39,574 nt of DNA, taken from positions 10,217 to 49,790 of the forward strand of contig JALRIN010000022.1 of NCBI GenBank assembly GCA_023255415.1, in the 5' to 3' direction. Position numbers and translations under genes: made by a program. This DNA is from Cypionkella sp. (GTDB lineage Bacteria; Pseudomonadota; Alphaproteobacteria; Rhodobacterales; Rhodobacteraceae). Below the pieces are notes generated by a model. It saw only the letters and a program-made list of their open reading frames with translations, was not told the origin of the DNA and ran no database searches. Below, piece by piece: positions 16,411 to 25,520 of the stretch; positions within the stretch are counted from its first letter, which is position 1, and every line of letters begins with the position of its first letter.

Positions 16411-17754
16411 ATGCCTTCACTTTTCGATGTGTCCAGCAGCAAGTGGCGCGCAGCCCGTGGCGAAGCAGCCCTGTCAGATGTCCATGCCTCGGTTGTTTTG
16501 CCCAAGGGCGCATGGCGGCGGTTTGCGGCCTTTCTGGGGCCGGGATATATGGTTGCTGTCGGCTATATGGACCCGGGCAATTGGGCGACCTCGATCGCAG
16601 GCGGGTCAAAATTTGGCTATACGCTGCTGGTGGTAGCACTGATTTCAAACGTGATGGCGATTGTGCTGCAGGCGCTTTGCGCGCGCCTGGCCATCGCTTC
16701 GGGGCGCGATCTGGCGCAGGCCTGCCGCGATGCCTTTCCGCGCTGGATTTCGCTGCCGCTTTGGCTGTCGGCAGAACTTGCGATCATTGCCACTGATATC
16801 GCCGAGGTGATCGGCACCGCCATCGGGTTGAACCTGTTGTTCGGCATTCCGCTGGAATTGGGCGTGCTGATCACGGCGCTGGATGTGTTTTTGATTTTAT
16901 GGCTGCAAAACAAAGGCTTTCGTTGGCTCGAGGCCTTTGTGATCACCCTGCTTGGCATCATCACACTGTCGTTTGGCATTCAGATCTTTTTGGCCGATCC
17001 GGTCTGGGGCGATGTGATCCGTGGCTTTGCGCCCACGGTCGAGATCCTGCGCAATCCCGAAATGCTTTATCTGGCGCTGGGGATTTTGGGCGCCACGGTG
17101 ATGCCGCATAACCTGTATCTGCATTCGGCGATTGTGCAGACCCGCGCCTATGGCGACAGCTTGGCCGAAAAGCGCGAGGCGCTACGCTTTGCCACCTGGG
17201 ACAGCACGATTGCGCTGATGTTTGCGCTGCTGATCAATGCCGCGATCCTGATACTTGCGGCGGCGTCGTTTCACAGCAATGGGATGACCGAAGTTGCAGC
17301 CCTTGAAGACGCGCACCAGCTGCTAGGGCCTTTGCTGGGTCAAGGCATTGCGCCGATGCTGTTTGCGGTGGCGCTGCTGGCCTGCGGTTTGAACTCGACA
17401 GTGACGGCAACTTTGGCGGGCCAAGCGGTGATGGAGGGTTTTTTGCAAATCCGTCTGCCGCCGTGGCTGCGCCGTGCTATCACGCGGATGATCGCGATTT
17501 TGCCGGCAGCGCTTGTGACACTTTATTACGGCTCGGCTGGCACGGGCAAGCTGCTGATCCTGACCCAAGTGATCCTGAGCCTGCAACTGCCCTTTGCGGT
17601 GGTGCCTTTGGTGCTATTCACCGCAGATCGCAAAAAGATGGGGGCGATGGCGGCGCCGCGCTGGCTGATGGTTTTTGCCATCGTGATTGCGGCGATCATT
17701 ATCGCGCTGAATGTCAAACTGCTGTGGGATTTCGCCACTGCCACGGCTGGCTAA
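16411..17754 (+). CDS. mntH: Nramp-family divalent metal (Mn2+) transporter
   Basis: This proton-coupled inner-membrane importer of Mn2+ (and Fe2+) has 447 residues and about 11 membrane segments. The metal site motif DPGNWATS lies near residues 54-61 in transmembrane segment 1, and MPHNLYLHS near 230-238 in segment 6. LRMIAIL-type helices continue to the C-terminus ending FATATAG. It stands alone on the plus strand behind a promoter with a palindromic operator, so metal-responsive repression is likely. The downstream hairpin at 17755-17770 may stabilise or end the transcript. Confidence 0.95.
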   Translation: MPSLFDVSSSKWRAARGEAALSDVHASVVLPKGAWRRFAAFLGPGYMVAVGYMDPGNWATSIAGGSKFGYTLLVVALISNVMAIVLQALCARLAIASGRDLAQACRDAFPRWISLPLWLSAELAIIATDIAEVIGTAIGLNLLFGIPLELGVLITALDVFLILWLQNKGFRWLEAFVITLLGIITLSFGIQIFLADPVWGDVIRGFAPTVEILRNPEMLYLALGILGATVMPHNLYLHSAIVQTRAYGDSLAEKREALRFATWDSTIALMFALLINAAILILAAASFHSNGMTEVAALEDAHQLLGPLLGQGIAPMLFAVALLACGLNSTVTATLAGQAVMEGFLQIRLPPWLRRAITRMIAILPAALVTLYYGSAGTGKLLILTQVILSLQLPFAVVPLVLFTADRKKMGAMAAPRWLMVFAIVIAAIIIALNVKLLWDFATATAG

Positions 17755-17770
17755 GGCAGCGCCCGCTGCC
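17755..17770 (+). repeat. Short hairpin directly after mntH
   Basis: GGCAGC pairs with GCTGCC around GCCC immediately after the mntH stop. There is no T-run, so this is at best a weak terminator or mRNA-end hairpin. Confidence 0.35.
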
Positions 17771-17858
17771 GCACGCCGTTGTCAGGCGAAAGATGTCGTT
17801 TTAGCGCAGCCTTGGCGATAAACTTCGCGCATACTGTACAAAACGGCAGGAGCCCGCG

Positions 17859-18521
17859 ATGTATAGGCTGCACTATTTCCCCGATACCGCCTCGCTGGTG
17901 CTGCGCATGGTACTGGCCGATCTGCAATTGCCGCATGAGGCCGTGCTGATTGACCGCGACGCGGGCGTGCTGGACAGTGCTGCCTACCGCGCCTTGCAGC
18001 CTTTGGGCAAAATTCCGGCGATGGAGACGCCAAACGGCCCGATGTTCGAAACCGCCGCGATGCTGTTGTATCTGGCCGACCGCCATCACCGGCTTGCCCC
18101 TGCCCCAGATCACCCCGACCGCGCGGGCTTTCTCAGCTGGTTTTTCTTCACCTCGTCCAACATCCACCCGGTGCTGTTGCAGCTTTTCTACCCCGAACGC
18201 ACCGCAGGGCCCGCGCAGGCGAAAGCCGTGTCGCAGACGGCCCGCGCGCAGATGCAGGTCTTGCTGACGACCTTCGATTCGATGCTGACCCGCGACGCGC
18301 CAGCGTGGTTTTCCACCGACAGCTCGCTGATGGGCTATTATCTTGGCATGTTGATGCATTGGCTGGGCGGGGTTGCGCCCGATCATGCAGCCTATTTCCC
18401 CAGCACGGATTTCCCTGCCCTGCATCAGCGGTTGGCCGTGCTGGAAACCAGCGCCGCCGCCCAAGCCATTGCCGCCGAAGAAGCCTTGGGCAGCCGCCCT
18501 TTCACCCAGCCTTATCAATAG
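17859..18521 (+). CDS. Glutathione S-transferase family protein
   Basis: This 220-residue cytosolic protein has a thioredoxin-like N-terminal domain (about 1-80), with LQPLGKIPAMETP and MFETAAMLLYLADRH supplying the cis-Pro and glutathione gamma-Glu binding Glu/Thr residues. A helical C-terminal domain follows. An AGGAG ribosome site lies six bases upstream of the ATG. The catalytic residue class cannot be assigned confidently. The L-serine dehydratase gene starts seven bases after its stop, so they share a transcript. Substrate unknown. Confidence 0.87.
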   Translation: MYRLHYFPDTASLVLRMVLADLQLPHEAVLIDRDAGVLDSAAYRALQPLGKIPAMETPNGPMFETAAMLLYLADRHHRLAPAPDHPDRAGFLSWFFFTSSNIHPVLLQLFYPERTAGPAQAKAVSQTARAQMQVLLTTFDSMLTRDAPAWFSTDSSLMGYYLGMLMHWLGGVAPDHAAYFPSTDFPALHQRLAVLETSAAAQAIAAEEALGSRPFTQPYQ

Positions 18522-18528
18522 GACGCCT

Positions 18529-19908
18529 ATGTTCCTCTCTGTTTTCGATATGTTCAAAGTGGGTGTCGGCCCCTCGTCTTCGCACACCATGGGGCCCATG
18601 GTGGCAGCCGCGCAATTTCTGGACCTGATGCGTGCCTCGCCGTTTAAATTCGCCGGGCTGCGAGCGTCTTTGCACGGCAGCCTTGCCTTTACCGGCGTCG
18701 GCCATGCCACCGACCGCGCCACCATCCTTGGCCTTGCGGGGTTTCACCCCGCAACCTATGACGCCGAAAAAGCCGAAGCCGTGCTGGCCCAGATCCGCGA
18801 AACCCGCAGCATTCAGGCCGAGGGGCTGCCGCCGCTACACTTTGACCCCAATGCCGATCTGTTGTTCGACTATGGCCCCGCCCTTGAAGGCCATGCCAAT
18901 GGCATGATCTTGAAAGCCACCGACGCGCAGGGCGATGTGATCTTGCAAGAGACCTATTATTCCATCGGCGGCGGCTTTGTGCTGACGGCCTCGCAGATGG
19001 CGCAGGCGGGCGAGGCAAAATCCAAACCCCGCGCCGATGTGCCCTATGCCTTTGAAACAGCCGATGAAATGCTGGCGATGGCGCAGAAGTCGGGCAAGAC
19101 CATCGCACAGATGAAGCTGGCCAACGAGCTGAAATTCCGCAGCCAGAGTCAGATCGACGAAGGCATCGCACGGCTATGGCAGGTGATGAACGACTGCATC
19201 TCGCGCGGGATGGCGGGCACGGGGATCCTGCCCGGCGGGCTGAAGGTGCGCCGGCGTGCCAAGGGCATTCATGACGCGCTTTTGGCCGAACGCGGGCTGA
19301 ACATGACCGCGCCGCATACGATCAATGACTGGATGTCGCTTTATGCTATGGCGGTGAACGAGGAAAACGCCGCAGGTGGCCAGGTTGTCACTGCGCCCAC
19401 CAATGGTGCTGCGGGCGTGCTGCCTGCGGTGTTGCGCTATTACCTTGACCATGTGCCGGGGGCATCTGTCAGCCGCATCGCCGATTTTCTGCTGACGGCT
19501 TCGGCGATTGGCGGGCTGTGCAAACACAATGCCTCGATTTCAGGGGCGGAATGCGGCTGTCAGGCCGAGGTCGGCTCTGCTGCGGCCATGGCTGCGGCGG
19601 GGCTGTGTGCGGTGCTGGGGGGCACGGTGAAACAGGTGGAAAACGCCGCCGAAATCGCGCTGGAGCATCATCTTGGTATGACCTGCGATCCGGTCAAAGG
19701 TCTGGTGCAGGTGCCTTGCATCGAGCGCAACGGTCTGGGCGCGATCAAGGCGGTCTCGGCGGCCAGTTTGGCGCTGCGCGGCGATGGCGACCATCTGGTC
19801 AGCCTGGATGTCTGCATCGAAACCATGCGCCAAACCGGACGCGACATGCACGAGAAATACAAGGAAACCTCGCTGGGCGGCCTTGCGGTCAATGTGCCCA
19901 ATTGCTGA
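18529..19908 (+). CDS. sdaA: L-serine ammonia-lyase (single-chain, 4Fe-4S)
   Basis: This iron-sulfur enzyme deaminates L-serine to pyruvate and ammonia. The 459-residue length is typical of the single-chain type. The N-terminal beta domain contains KVGVGPSSSHTMGPM, and the alpha domain has TAPTNGAAGVLPAVL and GGLCKHNASISGAECGCQAEVGSA. Its cysteines, with the later MTCDPVKGLVQVPCIERN cysteine, bind the cluster. I used the ATG at 18529, with AGGA five bases upstream; the frame is open far back into the GST gene in another register. The EamA exporter follows 33 bases later. Confidence 0.95.
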   Translation: MFLSVFDMFKVGVGPSSSHTMGPMVAAAQFLDLMRASPFKFAGLRASLHGSLAFTGVGHATDRATILGLAGFHPATYDAEKAEAVLAQIRETRSIQAEGLPPLHFDPNADLLFDYGPALEGHANGMILKATDAQGDVILQETYYSIGGGFVLTASQMAQAGEAKSKPRADVPYAFETADEMLAMAQKSGKTIAQMKLANELKFRSQSQIDEGIARLWQVMNDCISRGMAGTGILPGGLKVRRRAKGIHDALLAERGLNMTAPHTINDWMSLYAMAVNEENAAGGQVVTAPTNGAAGVLPAVLRYYLDHVPGASVSRIADFLLTASAIGGLCKHNASISGAECGCQAEVGSAAAMAAAGLCAVLGGTVKQVENAAEIALEHHLGMTCDPVKGLVQVPCIERNGLGAIKAVSAASLALRGDGDHLVSLDVCIETMRQTGRDMHEKYKETSLGGLAVNVPNC

Positions 19909-19941
19909 ACCAAGCGCCGCACACCGCGCAAAGGGGGCGGT

Positions 19942-20862
19942 ATGGCACGCGATAAAACCCTGACAGGCATCGCGCTGATGTTGGTATTTTGCCTGCTGGC
20001 ACCGCTTTTGGATGCCTCGGCCAAGCTTGCAACTGACGCGATTCCGGTGGGCCAAATCACAACGGCGCGGTTTTTGGTGCAGGGCGCGCTGATGCTGCCG
20101 GTGGCGCTATTGTTGCGGTTGGGGTTTGGGCTGAACCGGCGGGCGGCGGGCCTTTTGGCGCTGCGCGCGCTGTGCCTGATTGCCTCGACCTATGCTTTTG
20201 TTGCGGGCACCAAGGTAATGCCGATTGCCGATGCGCTGGCGATCGTTTTTGTCGAGCCGTTTATCCTGCTGATCTTGGGGCATTTTCTGTTCAAAAACGC
20301 CATCGGACCACGAAGGATTGCCGCCGCTGTGGTGGGCTTTGCCGGGGTTTTGCTGGTGATCCAACCCTCTTTGACGCTTTACGGCACGGTGGCGCTTTAC
20401 CCGCTGGCCACCGCCTTTTTGTTTGCCTTTTACATGCTGATCACCCAATCGCTGGGGCCGGGCACGCATCCGGTGATGCAGCAGCTTTACACCTCGATCT
20501 TTGGCGGGCTGATCTGCCTGCCGGTGATCCTGCTTGCAGATGGATCAGGGCTGGCCGAGCTGGATCCGGTCTGGCCGCAGGGGCTGTTTTGGCTGTGGCT
20601 GTTTGGCGTCGGATTCTGGGCGGCGGTCAGCCATATGTCGATGACCTTCGCGCTGAAATACGCCCCCGCCTCAACCTTGGCACCGCTGCATTACCTTGAA
20701 CTGATTGCGGCGGTGGCGGTGGGCTATCTGATCTTTGGTACCTTCCCCAATCTGCTGACCTGGGCGGGGATAGTGGTGATCGTGGGTTCGGGGCTTTATG
20801 TGATCCACCGCGAGCGGGTCACAGGACAGAAAGCCCGCGCAGCGCTGCCGGCAGAGATTTAA
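19942..20862 (+). CDS. EamA/DMT-family transporter
   Basis: This is a predicted inner-membrane exporter of the drug/metabolite transporter superfamily with 306 residues and two EamA repeats, giving about 10 membrane segments. AAGGGGG lies a few bases before the ATG. The repeats are visible as IALMLVFCLLAPLLDASAK in the first half and LAPLHYLELIAAVAVGYLIFG in the second. Its position after serine dehydratase may suggest amino-acid or metabolite efflux, but that is inference. The 3' end overlaps the convergent thiamine pyrophosphokinase gene by 44 bases. Confidence 0.9.
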   Translation: MARDKTLTGIALMLVFCLLAPLLDASAKLATDAIPVGQITTARFLVQGALMLPVALLLRLGFGLNRRAAGLLALRALCLIASTYAFVAGTKVMPIADALAIVFVEPFILLILGHFLFKNAIGPRRIAAAVVGFAGVLLVIQPSLTLYGTVALYPLATAFLFAFYMLITQSLGPGTHPVMQQLYTSIFGGLICLPVILLADGSGLAELDPVWPQGLFWLWLFGVGFWAAVSHMSMTFALKYAPASTLAPLHYLELIAAVAVGYLIFGTFPNLLTWAGIVVIVGSGLYVIHRERVTGQKARAALPAEI

Positions 20863-21478
20863 GCGGCAAGATCACCAGCATGCGCGGCGCCGATACCCGC
20901 AGATGCACCGGCCCCACCACTTGGTTCGAGGTGCCAATCATGCCATCGGGCGCAAATGCGATGTCTTGGATCGGCCAGCGCAGCCCCGTGCTTTCCCCCG
21001 ACACCGCGCCCATGGGAAACAGCGAAAACCGGCTGCCCAGCGGCAGATCAAGCTGCATCTCGGGCGGGGCCACAAAGGTCACATCCTGCGGTGACAGCAA
21101 CAGGCAGCGCTGATCGGCATGGCGCACCAGCGCGTTCAGCACCGCCAAACCATGATCCAGCCGCGCGCCCGCAAAACCCAAGCCCAAGACAAAGGGCGCC
21201 GCGATGGAGCGCAGGGCTTTGTCGAAATCGGTGGTCTCCTGTTCGGCAATTGGAAATAGACGCCCCGCCAGCCGCGCGCGGGCCGTGGCCGAGATCGAAT
21301 CGAAATCGCCAATCACTGCTGATGGCTCGACCCCCAGCCGCAGCAAGCGGTCCGCCCCGCCGTCCGCCCCAACGCTGACAGGTGCCAAAGCCAAGGCCCG
21401 CGCCAGAAGCGCCGCACCAAAAGGCCCACCTCCCGCCAGTGTCACCCCCTGCAAAGATTCGACAATCTTGTGTTTCAT
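20819..21478 (-). CDS. Thiamine diphosphokinase
   Basis: This enzyme transfers pyrophosphate from ATP to thiamine, making the cofactor thiamine diphosphate. Family motifs are GADGGADRLL, AVIGDFDSIS, TTDFDKALR and GFAGARLDHGLAVLNAL, which hold ATP, Mg2+ and thiamine. With the ATG at 21478 it has 219 residues; the frame is open to 21532, and no strong ribosome site marks the choice. It overlaps eamA by 44 bases at the 3' end. No other thiamine gene or TPP riboswitch is seen nearby. Confidence 0.9.
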   Translation of the reverse strand: MKHKIVESLQGVTLAGGGPFGAALLARALALAPVSVGADGGADRLLRLGVEPSAVIGDFDSISATARARLAGRLFPIAEQETTDFDKALRSIAAPFVLGLGFAGARLDHGLAVLNALVRHADQRCLLLSPQDVTFVAPPEMQLDLPLGSRFSLFPMGAVSGESTGLRWPIQDIAFAPDGMIGTSNQVVGPVHLRVSAPRMLVILPLKSLPAALRGLSVL

Positions 21479-21617
21479 GGCGATACTGTTCTCTGAAATG
21501 AGGCAAAAGCCCATGGCTTTGAACACAATCAATCCTTTAAATTACCTACTTCTGTCCATTTATTAAAACAATCTTCGGTGCATGGTTGCAGAGTGAAATT
21601 GGTAAAGGCGAGCCCGG

Positions 21618-23777
21618 ATGCTTGGTGCGAGTAAAATTTTAACCGTCTCCTACGGGACTTTCAGCTGCACGCTGGAGGGCTTTGACGAACCCTTTAACAC
21701 CATGAAGGCCATTGCAGAATATTTCCGCGATCTTGCTGCCGAAGATCGATATTTCGGAGCAGAGCCGCCAACGCCGGATGCGGCGATGCTGCATAAAATT
21801 GCCGAACGCGAGATTCAGCGGCGGGTTGAGGCCAAAATTCAAGACAATGGCGTGATTTTGCGGGCAGATGCCCAAGATGGCACGCCCCCCAATTTAACGC
21901 CGCTTGCCGCAGCGGTGCAGCCAAGCCTGAGCGAAACCTCGGTGCTGGGGGACAGTGGCGAAAGCATCGGCGCGCGGCTGTCGCGTCTGCGCGCCGCCCC
22001 GGTTTTGCCCGAATCAAAGCCGCAACCTGGCGCAACCGATCTGCCCGTCGCTGAAGATGCGGGCGATTTAGCAGGGATCGCAGCCGAGGCCAGCGCGCGC
22101 CTTGCCAGCGTCGCGGGGCTGAGTGGCACGGGGCTTTTGGACGACGTTTACACCGAAGACCAACATGCGGGCGACATGGAATTGGACATGCTGGCCAGTG
22201 TCGAGGCTTTGGCCGCGCTACCGGCAGAAACCGAAGCTTTGGGCTTGTCGCCAGAAACCGTAACGCCGGATCTTGCACCAGAGGCAGCACCGGGCGACAC
22301 CGCCACATCGACCGAAGCGCTTTTGGCGGAGATGGACTTTCAAGCCAGCGCAGCCGAGCTTGCCGATCCAGACCTGGATCTTGTGGATCTGGACATAGCT
22401 GCAGCTGAGGCTTTGGCTGACATTGCGCCCCCCCCTATCGCCGCAGATCCTATCGCCGCAGACCCTATTGCTGCAGACCCAGCAGATCTGGACCAAACCG
22501 ACCCCGAGACCGAAGCGCTGTTGGCGGCGCTTGCCAGCCAAACCGCGCCAGAACCGATCTTGGCGGCAGAGGTTGCGACAGAAACAGACGCCAAAGCCCA
22601 GACTGCGCAACCACCTGCCCAGATCCCTGCCGAACGGCCCCAAACCGCCGAAGAGGCTTTGGCCGAAGCCTTGGGCATCGATGCGCCCGAAGCCCGCGCC
22701 ATGATCGAACAAAGCGCGCCCGAGGCGGATGCGCCCTCTGTGCCACAAGAAAACGCCCGCGTCCGCGTGATGCGCGTGCGCCGCTCTGACCCCACGCCTG
22801 AAGTGACCCCGCCCAGTTTTGCTCTTTCCAAAGAGGCAGAGGCATCTTTGGCCGCCGAGCTTGCTGCATTGCAAAACGAGCCGCCGGCAGCTTTGCCACC
22901 CAGCGCTCAGACCGTTCGGCCAACCCGCCCGGTGCGGTCCGCGCGCCCTGATCCGACAAACATCGCCGCAGAGCCTGCCACCGTGGCAGAGCCTGCGGAG
23001 CCCGCCGACTTGCATCAAGGGCTAAGTGATCTTTCAAAAGAGGAATCGGTAAATCGGTTGATCGCACAAACAAACACCGCACTTGAAGGGCCAGAGCTGC
23101 GCCGCCGCTCTGCCGCGCTGTCGCATTTGAAGGCAGCTGTCGTTGCCACCGAAGCAGACCGCCAATTGCAAGACAGCGCCTTTGACTTGCCAACCGACCC
23201 AAAGTCAGCCTATCGCAACGATCTTGACAGTGTTGTGCGCACGCATCCCAGCTCTGACCGGCCAAGCCCGCTGGTTTTGGTTTCGGAACAACGGATTGAC
23301 CGCCCTAAGCTCGCCGATCAAGCCGCCGTCACACCGCCTGCCCGCGCGCCGATGCCAACACGGCTTGTGCCCGCAGTTTTGGCAGGCAAGCTTCCCGAAG
23401 CGCTGATTGGCGGTGATCTGGACGACGACGAGGACGACGCAGCCCTGACCGCCGAAGAGGCCCGCGCGAACCTGTTTACCGATCCTGCAAGCTTTGCGGA
23501 ATTTGCCGAACAGTTGGGGGCAGAAAGCCTGCACGACCTGCTGGAAGCATCGGCGGTCTATTGCGCGCAGGTCTTGGGTCGGGCGCAGTTCAGCCGCCCC
23601 TTGGTGATGAGCCAGATCGAATCCCTGCCCGAAGCAAACAAACATCGCTTGGAAGACCAGCTGCGCGCCTTTGGCACTTTGATGCGCGAAGGCCGCATCA
23701 CCAAGGTCAAACGCGGAGGTTTTGCGATCACCGATCGCTCGCCGCTTTTGGCAGAGGCGCTGCGCAACGCAGGCTAA
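21618..23777 (+). CDS. Large conserved Rhodobacterales-type protein of unknown function
   Basis: This 719-residue protein has three parts. Residues 1-85 form a compact domain (LTVSYGTFSCTLEGFDEPFN, then MKAIAEYFRDLA), which I remember as conserved in Rhodobacterales. Residues 85-595 are Ala/Glu/Asp/Pro rich and probably disordered, with a PIAAD tandem repeat at residues 273-287. Residues 597-719 begin with an acidic run (DDDEDD) and form a helical C-terminal domain ending with GRITKVKRGGFAITDRSPLL. No signal peptide or membrane helix is seen. It is sometimes annotated as a chemotaxis protein, but I see no CheA motif. Function unknown. Confidence 0.85.
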   Translation: MLGASKILTVSYGTFSCTLEGFDEPFNTMKAIAEYFRDLAAEDRYFGAEPPTPDAAMLHKIAEREIQRRVEAKIQDNGVILRADAQDGTPPNLTPLAAAVQPSLSETSVLGDSGESIGARLSRLRAAPVLPESKPQPGATDLPVAEDAGDLAGIAAEASARLASVAGLSGTGLLDDVYTEDQHAGDMELDMLASVEALAALPAETEALGLSPETVTPDLAPEAAPGDTATSTEALLAEMDFQASAAELADPDLDLVDLDIAAAEALADIAPPPIAADPIAADPIAADPADLDQTDPETEALLAALASQTAPEPILAAEVATETDAKAQTAQPPAQIPAERPQTAEEALAEALGIDAPEARAMIEQSAPEADAPSVPQENARVRVMRVRRSDPTPEVTPPSFALSKEAEASLAAELAALQNEPPAALPPSAQTVRPTRPVRSARPDPTNIAAEPATVAEPAEPADLHQGLSDLSKEESVNRLIAQTNTALEGPELRRRSAALSHLKAAVVATEADRQLQDSAFDLPTDPKSAYRNDLDSVVRTHPSSDRPSPLVLVSEQRIDRPKLADQAAVTPPARAPMPTRLVPAVLAGKLPEALIGGDLDDDEDDAALTAEEARANLFTDPASFAEFAEQLGAESLHDLLEASAVYCAQVLGRAQFSRPLVMSQIESLPEANKHRLEDQLRAFGTLMREGRITKVKRGGFAITDRSPLLAEALRNAG
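22434..22478 (+). repeat. Three 15-bp tandem repeats inside the large hypothetical gene
   Basis: Units at 22434-22448, 22449-22463 and 22464-22478 read CCTATCGCCGCAGAT/C, with the third showing two further T changes. Each encodes PIAAD. The 15-bp period keeps the frame, so copy number can vary without breaking the gene. Confidence 0.92.
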
Positions 23778-23799
23778 GGGCCTGCGCGCTGTTTAGATC

Positions 23800-23825
23800 A
23801 GGCGGCCTCTGTCTGGAGGCCGCCT
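23800..23825. terminator. Bidirectional hairpin between convergent genes
   Basis: A perfect 10-bp stem (23800-23809 with 23816-23825, loop of six) lies between the large hypothetical gene and the convergent DUF2842 gene. T-runs on either side are weak, so efficiency is uncertain. Confidence 0.65.
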
Positions 23826-23829
23826 GTCG

Positions 23830-24063
23830 TTATTCGTCATGATCGGCAGGCTGATCGGGGTCGGGCTGGCCCACCCCCAAGAACACCCGCTTGAACGGCA
23901 AGATCCAGGCAAAGCCCAAGACCAGATAAGCAGGCACCTCAAGCCAAAGCGGCAGGCGCTGGATATGCCCCATCAGCGTCACCGCCAAGACAACATAGGC
24001 AGGCATGCCCACCAACAGCACCACCAAGGACCAGCGTTTGCGGGCTTTATACGACAGGGCCAA
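23830..24063 (-). CDS. DUF2842 family membrane protein
   Basis: This is a small inner-membrane protein of unknown function, 77 residues. It contains ALSYKARKRWS at the N-terminus and two membrane segments, about residues 13-35 (LVVLLVGMPAYVVLAVTL) and 42-62 (WLEVPAYLVLGFAWILPF), then the short charged tail VFLGVGQPDPDQ. This matches DUF2842. The start is TTG at 24063, four bases after the purA stop, with GAGG eight bases upstream inside purA. It is probably cotranscribed with purA. Confidence 0.82.
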   Translation of the reverse strand: MALSYKARKRWSLVVLLVGMPAYVVLAVTLMGHIQRLPLWLEVPAYLVLGFAWILPFKRVFLGVGQPDPDQPADHDE

Positions 24064-24067
24064 ACGC

Positions 24068-25360
24068 TCAATCCTCGAAGGGGTCGGTGACAAGGATGGT
24101 GTCGTCGCGCTCGGGACTGGTCGAGAGCAGCGCCACCGGGCAGTGGATCAGCTCTTCAATCCGGCGCACATATTTGATCGCAGCCCCGGGTAGCTCGGCC
24201 CAAGACCGCGCGCCTGCGGTGTTTTCAGACCAACCTTCCATCTCTTCATAAATCGGCGTGCAGCGCGCTTGGGCATCCGCCGCCGTGGGCAGATAATCCA
24301 GCCGCACCCCGTCCAGATCGTAGCCAACGCAGATTTTCAGCACGTCAAAGCCGTCAAGCACATCCAATTTGGTCAGCGCAATGCCAGAGACGCCCGAGGT
24401 CGCACAGGTCTGGCGCACCAGAACTGCGTCAAACCACCCACAGCGGCGCTTGCGGCCGGTGACGGTGCCAAACTCATGGCCCCGCTCGCCCAGACGCGCG
24501 CCATCGGCGTCAAACAGCTCGGCCGGGAAAGGCCCTTCGCCAACACGGGTGGTATAGGCTTTGACAATGCCCAGCACGAAATCAATCGCCGTTGGCCCAA
24601 GACCCACGCCCGTGGCCGCTTGGCCTGCGATGACGTTGGACGAGGTCACAAAGGGATAGGTGCCAAAGTCGATGTCCAGCAAAGCCCCCTGCGCGCCTTC
24701 AAACAAGATGCGCTTTCCCGCGCGGCGGGCTTCGGTCATCACCTTCCACACCGGTTTGGCATAGGGCAGCACCTGCGGCGCAATCTCGCGCAGCTGCGCC
24801 AGCAGCGATTCCCGGTCGACCGGCGCAATGCCCAAGCCGCGCCGCAGCGCGTCATGGTGACTTAGCAAGCGGTCGACGCGGGCCACCAAGGTTGCCTCAT
24901 CGGCAAGGTCGGCGACACGGATGGCACGGCGGCCGACTTTGTCTTCATAGGCCGGGCCAATGCCGCGACCAGTGGTGCCGATCTTGGCAACCGAAGTTTC
25001 CCCCTCGCGGGCCCGGTCCAACTCGCCGTGCACCGGCAAGATCAGCGGCGCATTTTCGGCAATCATCAGGTTTTCTGGCGAAATATCAACGCCTTGCTCG
25101 CGCAGCTTGGCGATTTCCATCACCAGATGCCAAGGGTCCAACACCACGCCATTGCCAATCACCGACAGTTTGCCGCCGCGCACAATGCCCGATGGCAACA
25201 GCGACAGCTTATACACCTTGCCGTCGATCACCAAGGTATGCCCAGCGTTATGGCCACCTTGAAAACGAGCAATCACATCGGCCCGCTCTGACAGCCAGTC
25301 GACGATTTTTCCTTTACCCTCGTCACCCCATTGGGCGCCGACGACGACAACGTTAGCCAT
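24068..25360 (-). CDS. purA: Adenylosuccinate synthase
   Basis: This enzyme joins IMP and aspartate using GTP to make adenylosuccinate, the first step from IMP to AMP. It has 430 residues, the usual length. GAQWGDEGKGKIVDWL at the N-terminus holds the phosphate loop and catalytic Asp, FQGGHNAGHT contains the catalytic His, and GTTGRGIGPAYEDK, EGAQGALLDIDFGTYPFVTSS and TGRKRRCGWFDAV are signatures. A short noncoding leader precedes it. The small DUF2842 gene follows at four bases. Confidence 0.97.
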   Translation of the reverse strand: MANVVVVGAQWGDEGKGKIVDWLSERADVIARFQGGHNAGHTLVIDGKVYKLSLLPSGIVRGGKLSVIGNGVVLDPWHLVMEIAKLREQGVDISPENLMIAENAPLILPVHGELDRAREGETSVAKIGTTGRGIGPAYEDKVGRRAIRVADLADEATLVARVDRLLSHHDALRRGLGIAPVDRESLLAQLREIAPQVLPYAKPVWKVMTEARRAGKRILFEGAQGALLDIDFGTYPFVTSSNVIAGQAATGVGLGPTAIDFVLGIVKAYTTRVGEGPFPAELFDADGARLGERGHEFGTVTGRKRRCGWFDAVLVRQTCATSGVSGIALTKLDVLDGFDVLKICVGYDLDGVRLDYLPTAADAQARCTPIYEEMEGWSENTAGARSWAELPGAAIKYVRRIEELIHCPVALLSTSPERDDTILVTDPFED

Positions 25361-25520
25361 GGCATATCCTTCGCGTTTGTCGAAAACCGAGCGACCTATA
25401 GCGAGAGTGGCCGCCGCGCGAAACCGCTATTTGCTGGAATAGTGTCGCAGCCTGACACAAGATCGCAGAAATAGCGCCCAGCCATCGCCCAAACCGTCGC
25501 CAATATGAAAGGCAAAGCAG

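Noticed and set aside
22434..22478. Tandem repeats considered as CRISPR or origin iterons
   Set aside because: The units are contiguous, 15 bases long, in frame and within a coding region, so they are a coding minisatellite.
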